Positions 58,223 through 64,000 of a DNA stretch of 64,000 nt are shown here, piece after piece (positions within the stretch are counted from its first letter, which is position 1; each line of letters begins with the position of its first letter). The stretch is from contig JAIVFI010000021.1 in assembly GCA_025558095.1 (NCBI GenBank), forward strand, positions 558,001 to 622,000, read 5' to 3'. The position numbers and the translations under genes were made by a program. Below the pieces are notes generated by a model that made no database searches, was not told the origin of the DNA, and saw nothing but the letters and a program-made list of their open reading frames with translations. This DNA comes from Hyaloraphidium curvatum. Its lineage: Eukaryota; Monoblepharomycota; Hyaloraphidiomycetes; Hyaloraphidiales; Hyaloraphidiaceae.

Positions 58223-58408
58223 TGTCACCAAGAGGAGCTATCAGTAGGACCGGCAGCGTCGGTTCTGGTCGTTGGGAAGAACGGAAGAGCAAACAGAAGC
58301 GTGTGCTCGCGCGCTGCGCGTCCATCAGCCTGCGCCTGAGCCTGCGCTTATTCAGTTGCGTTCAGCGTCTCCCTCCCTTACGCGTAGAGTAGGAAACGAG
58401 TCTTGAAC
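58223..58408. promoter_or_regulatory. Divergent promoter region between YKT6 and SPT3
   Basis: 186 bp between the start codons, with a short repeat CTGCGCCTGAGCCTGCGC near 58330. No TATA box. Confidence 0.35.
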
Positions 58409-59555
58409 ATGCCAACCAAGGCACGTCCATCTGCGTCCGACGGAGATCAGTACGCCTACCAGGTTAGGCATGGCCTCCGGACGCGCATTGGCCTCCACTG
58501 ATGGATTCGTGGATTCGTTCTCGGAAGACGGAGATCCAGCAAATGATGTTCGTCTTTGGCGAGGTTGCTGAGCCGCTGCCGGCATCATCGCGTCTGATTG
58601 AGGACATTGTGCGGACGCAGGTAGGTAGACTTTTCCCCCGGTGTGCCTCTTCCCGAACGTTCCGTGCTAGGTTACGGAAATACTCAGATGCGCAATCAGG
58701 AGTGCCCGCTCTCGGGGTGGCGTGCGGGCCGCCCTGGTTGCCGAGGACATCATCTTCCTCATACGCCGCGATCGCCAGAAGCTCAACCGCCTCCGCCTTT
58801 TCCTTGGCTGGAAGGAGGTCCGAAAGAATGTGAAGGACAAGGAAGGGCGCGCCAACGATGTTTCTGCCGAGGAAATGCTGGACGAGACGCTGGAAGGAGC
58901 CAGGGACGCGGATTGGGCGGGATCGGGCCCGCAGGCGGGCTCCGCGCAACCTCCAAGCAGTCGGACTTCGCACAGGCGTATCAGATTCAGCTGGGATCCC
59001 CTCGGAACCTACTCGGGGGTTTTGGGCGACATGGACGAAGACGAGGCTGGCGACGAGGACCGGCGGGAGGCTTACACGGACCAGATGGCACGGCTCAAGG
59101 CGGCCGACGAAGTAACGCGCACCATGACCAACGAGCAGTATCTGTTCTATTCGGAGTGCCGCCAGGCTTCCTTCACGTACAAGAAGGCGAAGAGGTTCAA
59201 GGATTGGTCGTCCCTGAGCCTGCACGGCGGCGTGAAAGCGAGCGTCGACGTCGTCGAAACCCTCGGCTTCCTCAGCTACGAGGTCGTTTCGCAGCTGACT
59301 GAAACCGCGCTGGCTGTGAAGCGCGAGTGGGATGCAGGAACAAGGTCTTTCCAACGGCGCTCGGACGCGAACGAGTCGCCGGACGTTGGGCTGGGTGGCG
59401 AGCACACTCTTTTTGCCAAGGAGCGGTCGCTGCGCCAGCCGCTCCGGCCGGCGCACGTTTATGAAGCCTATCGCCGCCTCGAATCCAAAGGTCTCCTGTG
59501 CTATCCCATGTACGCGTTCCTCGCCAACACGGGAAGGAAGGAGGCTTTCGTGTAG
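58409..59555 (+). CDS. SPT3: SAGA subunit SPT3
   Basis: Exons 58409-58462, 58528-58620 and 58671-59555 (introns 65 and 50 nt) give 343 aa. The two histone-fold halves read TEIQQMMFVFGEVAEPLPAS, then EDIVRTQVTEILRCAIRSAR and LVAEDIIFLIRRDRQKLNRL, FLGWKEVRKNVKD, the TAF13-like half of SPT3. The C-terminal TAF11-like half contains QYLFYSECRQASFTYKKAKRF and ETLGFLSYEVVSQLTETAL. In SAGA the protein helps deliver TBP to promoters. A poorly conserved linker rich in Glu and Asp joins the halves. The second splice acceptor was chosen at 58670 because only that one yields QVTEILRCAIRS. Confidence 0.94.
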
Positions 59556-60037
59556 GATCAGACGCTGAATCCAAACAGCTGATTGAGCGCAGTGTCGTGT
59601 CAGCGTCCCGGCCGCCTGTCCTCAAGTACACGCACCTCACCTTCGAGACGATTTCAAACAAGGCTTGTTGGGGGAGTTAGACGAGAAAGAGGAAGACACG
59701 CGGACAGCGACGTACAAGACCCAACGCTGGAGGGAACTTAAGTGGGGAGCACGGAACAAAGACACGTGTCTCACTTACACAACGAAGATGAGGAACGCCA
59801 CTAGCAAGGGGCCCGCGGTAAGCTTGTCCGTCCATCCTGCTTTCTGCACCGAGTGCTGAGTTGGGTAGATTCTCCGAGCAATGCCCACACGCACCTGAGC
59901 CGACTTTGCGACGTTGCCGGCTTTCAGCACGTTGGCTTGGAAAGCTGCGTTCTTTCTGCGGACCGCCGGTGGGGTGGCCATTATTCGTGGGTGCGCGATC
60001 GGATGGGGACGCCAGAACGCACGACATATTCGAATTC
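59556..60037. other. Intergenic SPT3-POLE2
   Basis: No gene recognised on either strand; the region should contain the SPT3 3' end and POLE2 promoter. Confidence 0.4.
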
Positions 60038-62378
60038 ATGCTCGCCGCAGATGGGCCCAATAGACGCGGCGCCCGCAAGGTGGTTGCCAAAGTATTCAAG
60101 CGGCATGGCCTGACGCTGCAAGCCGACGCGTCTGGTGCGGGACCATTTCGTCCATTCCCGCGCGATGAATGACCGCAAGTGATTCGGTACCCAAGACCAC
60201 CTCATCGAGCACCTGCTGGAAACCCAAACTAACCAGCAGAGCGAGGAGATTCTCGACCTCATTGCGCGGACATGCGGGCGACAGTGCGGTGAGCCCTGTG
60301 AGGGGAGCACCGCAACGCCGAAATGACTGAGGGGCGCCAGACCGGAAGATAATTGGCGTGCCGGAGCTACAAGCTGTTCTGGACAGCATCGCCAACTCGA
60401 GAGGCGCGGGACGGGGCCAGAGGGTTGCTCGCTCGGGCCCAGTGCTTCCCTCTCCGGGGGACTTGACGTTCGCGGACGTCGCAAGCTTTTTCCACGTCGT
60501 ATCCGCTTTCGAGGTTCCGAGATGCACGTATTCAGCGCAGAGGAAGGCGTTCGAAAGGTGCGTCTCTGGGGCGCGCCCCCTCCCGAAGCCTAATCCTCGC
60601 TCGCAGTCATCTTCGGCGGCCCAACGTACTTGGAAGCGCGATGGACAAGCCCACCTTGTTCCGTGAACGGTTCGAGCTTCTTCGACATAGGCTCTTGCGC
60701 AACGAGCTCTTCCGCGCCGACTCTGCTTTCCACAACCCGAACAACCTGGACGATGAGGAGAGTTTCTTCAAGGTAGGTTTCCAACTGTCCGGTGGGATTC
60801 AGGCTGACAGTTTCCAGATCACGGGCATCAAACATCTCCTGACAAAGGAGAGCGGCAGCTTCTTTGCATTTGGCATGCTGACGAGGATGCAGGACGGCCG
60901 ATACCACCTTGAAGACCCATACGCCCATATTCCTCTCGAGTTCCCACGTGGAGTACGGCTGGCTCCTGCTCCATCTCCATTCGCCCGCTGACTTTGATGC
61001 CGTCCCAAAGCTTGCACAAACGCCGGGCCTTTTCACCGAGAATTGCTTTGTCGTCGTGGAAGGCACCCTCACATCTAGACAGACACTACGACTAGCAGCC
61101 ATAGGCATGCCAGCATCGGAGCCGAGAGCGGTATCAGAGTTGGTTGCAGCCTAATCCAGCTCTTCCGTCGACCGCTTATTATCCGCCCCCGCGGACCAGC
61201 AAGAGTCTTCGGCACATTGATTTCTTTGGTGCGCCGAAGGAAGCTTACGATTTTGTGGGTTTCTGGGCTGCGTCAATCTTGGGAATGGTCGGCGTTTTCA
61301 CACCTTCTCCTGTACAGGACTCCTTGCTGGACCTCGAACGAAGTCTCGAAGATGTCTTCTTCGTCGTCCTGTCCGACGTCTGGCTGGATCAGCCCAAAGT
61401 GCGGCGACCGTCGCTCTGCAAATCGTGCGCTGACCCCTTTTCAGGTGCTCTTGAAGCTTCGCAGCATGCTGGAAGGCTTCTGCTCGTCTTCGAGTATTCT
61501 GCCGCTGGCTTTCATCTTTGCAGGCAATTTCAGCTCCTCGCCGTACTTGCTGAACGGACACAGGACCACGGCCTACCGAGGCGAGTTCGTAAATGACTCG
61601 AGAGCCGATCAAGCTTGACGAGCTTGCTCCCAGATGGCTTCAACAATCTAGCGGACATCATTTCCGAGTTTCCTCGGCTGCGAGAGAGTCGTTTCGTTTT
61701 TGTGCCGGGACCCGGGGATCCTTGGACTTCGGATGTCATGCCGCGGGAAGCAATTCCGACCTACTTCACCGAAAGGGTCAGGCAAAAGGTGCCCCACGCC
61801 ATATTTGCGACCAATCCATGCAGGTGCGCAACCAGCGATTAAGTTCCCTAACCCATTGGTCTCAGTTCCTGATTCACCGTCGTTCTGCTTCCGCTTGACC
61901 CGAAGGATCAAGTTCTTCACGCAAGAGCTCGTCGTCTTTCGCGAGGACCTGGTCAACAAGCTCCGCCGCAACTGCATCATCGCACCCAACGAGGATGACG
62001 AACCCGATCCGACCAAGCACGTTGGTGTTTGTGGTCGTACGAGACTCGGGTGGTCTTGAAGCGTTCCGCAGCTCATACGGACCGTCATCGAGCAAGCGCA
62101 CCTGTGCCCTTTGCCCTTGGAAGTGAGGCCAGTGCTTTGGGACCATGATTCGGCCATGCGCTTGTATCCTGCGCCACATGCTGTAGGTCGCCAGCCAGTC
62201 TGCCCGCGGCAGATGCTTGACTCCTTGGCAGCTGATCCTCGCGGACCGGTTCGATCAATACGTGCGAGATTACATGGACTGCAAGTGTGCGAACCCCGGC
62301 TCCTTCCCGAATTCCGACTGGACATTCCTGGTGTACCAAGCCGCGACGCGCGAATATCAGGTCAGCAAGGTACCGTAG
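60038..62378 (+). CDS. POLE2: DNA polymerase epsilon subunit 2 (POLE2/DPB2)
   Basis: Thirteen exons sum to 557 codons (first 60038-60134, last 62232-62378). An N-terminal helical region ([19 protein letters not shown]) is followed by an OB fold ([29 protein letters not shown]) and the inactive calcineurin-like phosphoesterase domain of B subunits: [97 protein letters not shown]. It stabilises the leading-strand polymerase and links it to CMG. Intron 9 (61581-61633) starts GCGAGT, a GC-AG intron. The true C terminus may be slightly longer, because AAG-GTACCG at the end could be a further donor site. Confidence 0.94.
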
Positions 62379-62533
62379 GTCTTCCCCATGTACAAGCTTC
62401 TGCTGGACAAAAGAGCACAAAGGCAGGCTTCGTCCGAAAGACTCATCGAACCTCGTTGGCGTGCCCTACGAAGAGTTGTCAGGCAGCTGGCCATATTTTG
62501 CGGCCACACGGACCCACGCTCTGGGCATTCGTG

Positions 62534-63075
62534 TCACTCGAGGTTGCCGTCGTCGCCCGCTTTGTCAAAGCTCTCCACAAGATCCGGCACATCGTCGTCG
62601 TCCTCCCCGTTCTCCTTTCCGGATGCGCCCATTTGCTGGCTTTGGTAATTCTCCGCTAGCCGCCGCAGGCTCGACAGCGAGTCCGGTCCCAGTTGGTTCA
62701 GGATGCCGGGGACGAGTTCCGTAAGCTCCTTCGTCTCGCCCTGACCCGAAACCACGAAGGTGTTGGCCTGGATGGACGCCTGAACTGCAACCCGCGACGC
62801 GGCCGGTCAACGCGCGTCAGCACCGGCCGCGCATACGCCACGCGCCGGAGCGCACCTTTCGGAGCCGTGAAGTGGATGACGTTGCCATCGGACTTGAACA
62901 TGTTGACCTCCTCGATGCCGGCGATGGGCTGGACGCCCAGCTTCTTGAGCGTGCTCTGGAGCTTCTTGTCGTCGGTGCCAGTGGACTTGTGCACCTTCTT
63001 CGCTTTCCGCCGCGGCGTGCCTTTGCCGCCGGTCCGCACCGACGATGCGAGCTTCGCGAGCTTTTCGGGATTCAT
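62534..63075 (-). CDS. BTF3: Nascent polypeptide-associated complex beta (BTF3/EGD1)
   Basis: Exons 63075-62856 and 62784-62534 (71-nt intron) give 156 aa. [20 protein letters not shown] and the ribosome-binding RRKAKKVHK are followed by the NAC domain: [67 protein letters not shown]; an acidic tail ends the protein. With NAC-alpha it binds emerging chains at the ribosome exit and sorts them from SRP and folding factors. It converges on POLE2, 155 bp apart. Confidence 0.96.
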
Positions 63076-63547
63076 CGTGCGGATGCCGGGGGGGGGGCGG
63101 GAGACGGTTGTGCGTGGTTCCGTGGGTTGATCAAACCTATGGGGTTCTGACCCAACTTCAAGGCGGCCTCTTGAGGCTCACTCGGAAAACGTCTCCGAAC
63201 CTTGCCAAAGTTAGCTAGCCCGTCGCACAGCTCGGCGTGGCGAAACCGGCCGTGATCGATGGCGCGCGCACCCCCCGTGGAAGGATCAGACGGTAAGGAA
63301 TGGGACGTGGGGAGTTTGATGGCACGGTACACGGCTCGCCTTCGCGCACGAATTCAAATCGCACGGGCTATCGGCAACGATATTCTGTTTCAGGCTTTGC
63401 GCGCGGGCAAGCCCTGGCTACGGCGGCGGTAGAGGTCTTTGATTTTACAATTTGCATGTGAGCCCAACACGACAGAGTCTGAATCCCTAGTAAAGCGTCC
63501 ACCGCCGGCGTGCAAATGCAATCATCGTTCCTGCCGAAACGACACAA
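63076..63547. other. Intergenic upstream of BTF3
   Basis: No gene recognised. It should contain the BTF3 promoter and the 3' end of the rightmost partial gene. Confidence 0.35.
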
Positions 63548-64000
63548 TCAGGATCGTGCGGCGGGCAGCGAGCGACGAGGAATCATCCTGAGCTGCGGCG
63601 AGGAGTTCTCGTCGGCGGACAGGCTCCGCTTGACCGCGGGGGCGAAACCAGAAGGAACAGAGCTGCTCGAGCCCGCGCCAGAAAACATGGCACGAAGGCT
63701 CGATTCGTCCAGCTTCATGTGGGCGATCGTTCTGGGTGCCTGCTTCTTTGCCAAAGACGCTGCGGCCTTGCCGGACGGCTTCCTCAACGACTTGCCGAAC
63801 GAGGCGGAACCCATCGCGGGGAGGAAGGCAGCGAGTTCCGCGAGCGTAGGCTGGGCCTGGCTCAAGGAGAGAGCGACCAAAGGCGGCGACGGGGCGGTGG
63901 CGAGGGCGACGGTCGGGGGGACGACCGTTGACGGCGTCGGGTTCCAGGCGAGGGCGACAGGAGGCGGTACCTGGGCCGAGGGGAGGGAGGCCGGGGGAGC
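63548..64000 (-). CDS. C-terminal part of an unknown Pro/Ala-rich protein (truncated by window edge)
   Basis: The minus-strand frame ending at 63548 stays open to the right edge. The upstream part is a run of VALA/PPTV-like low complexity; the C terminus is polar (KLDESSLRAMFSGAGSSSSV, SLSADENSSPQLRMIPRRS) and could be a nuclear regulatory tail. Length, start and family are unknown. Confidence 0.4.
   Translation of the reverse strand, partial: APPASLPSAQVPPPVALAWNPTPSTVVPPTVALATAPSPPLVALSLSQAQPTLAELAAFLPAMGSASFGKSLRKPSGKAAASLAKKQAPRTIAHMKLDESSLRAMFSGAGSSSSVPSGFAPAVKRSLSADENSSPQLRMIPRRSLPAARS

Overview
The window is nuclear DNA of a GC-rich, gene-dense, intron-rich unicellular eukaryote. Spliceosomal introns are short (about 44-115 nt, mostly 45-75), with GT-AG ends and two GC-AG cases. 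Genes often sit head-to-head or tail-to-tail with under 120 bp between them. Housekeeping genes are eukaryotic: calmodulin, GGA, adenylate kinase 3, HSF, NDUFV2, DIS3, YKT6, SPT3, POLE2, NAC-beta, NHP2. The GGA adaptor reads like a fungal GGA, so an early-diverging (zoosporic-type) fungus or close relative is my best guess, but the window does not settle this. Exon junctions were worked out by hand from splice signals and reading frame; for fully resolved genes the summed exon length is a multiple of three.

Left third (1-19.3 kb): an acidic nuclear-looking protein cut by the left edge, a mucin-like single-pass membrane protein with TRTQGGV repeats, then a cell-surface glycan cluster interrupted only by NHP2. 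The cluster holds a two-domain glycosyltransferase (GT), a large GT2 protein, a GT34, a four-domain GT2/fucosyltransferase-like/GT-A/sulfotransferase-like fusion, and an intronless FkbM-type methyltransferase. Most have N-terminal signal anchors and probably act in order in the Golgi on a decorated, possibly methylated, polysaccharide.

Middle (19.4-41 kb): a repeat-rich accessory zone. It holds a LINE reverse-transcriptase relic, a decayed Tc1/mariner-IS630-like transposase, and two unrelated large genes of unknown family (A, 24996-28686, 1203 aa; B, 34755-39039, 1362 aa). Each large gene has a damaged partial copy in the window, and both look like cargo or core genes of undescribed mobile or amplified elements. 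A tRNA-Trp(CCA) gene and an extracellular protein with bacterial-type Ig-like and cadherin-like beta-sandwich domains lie between them.

Right third (41-64 kb): compact housekeeping genes for calcium signalling (calmodulin), trans-Golgi sorting (GGA), a coiled-coil protein, mitochondrial nucleotide metabolism and complex I, heat-shock transcription, RNA decay, SNARE fusion, SAGA transcription, DNA replication and co-translational folding. DIS3 and YKT6 stop codons are only 8 bp apart.
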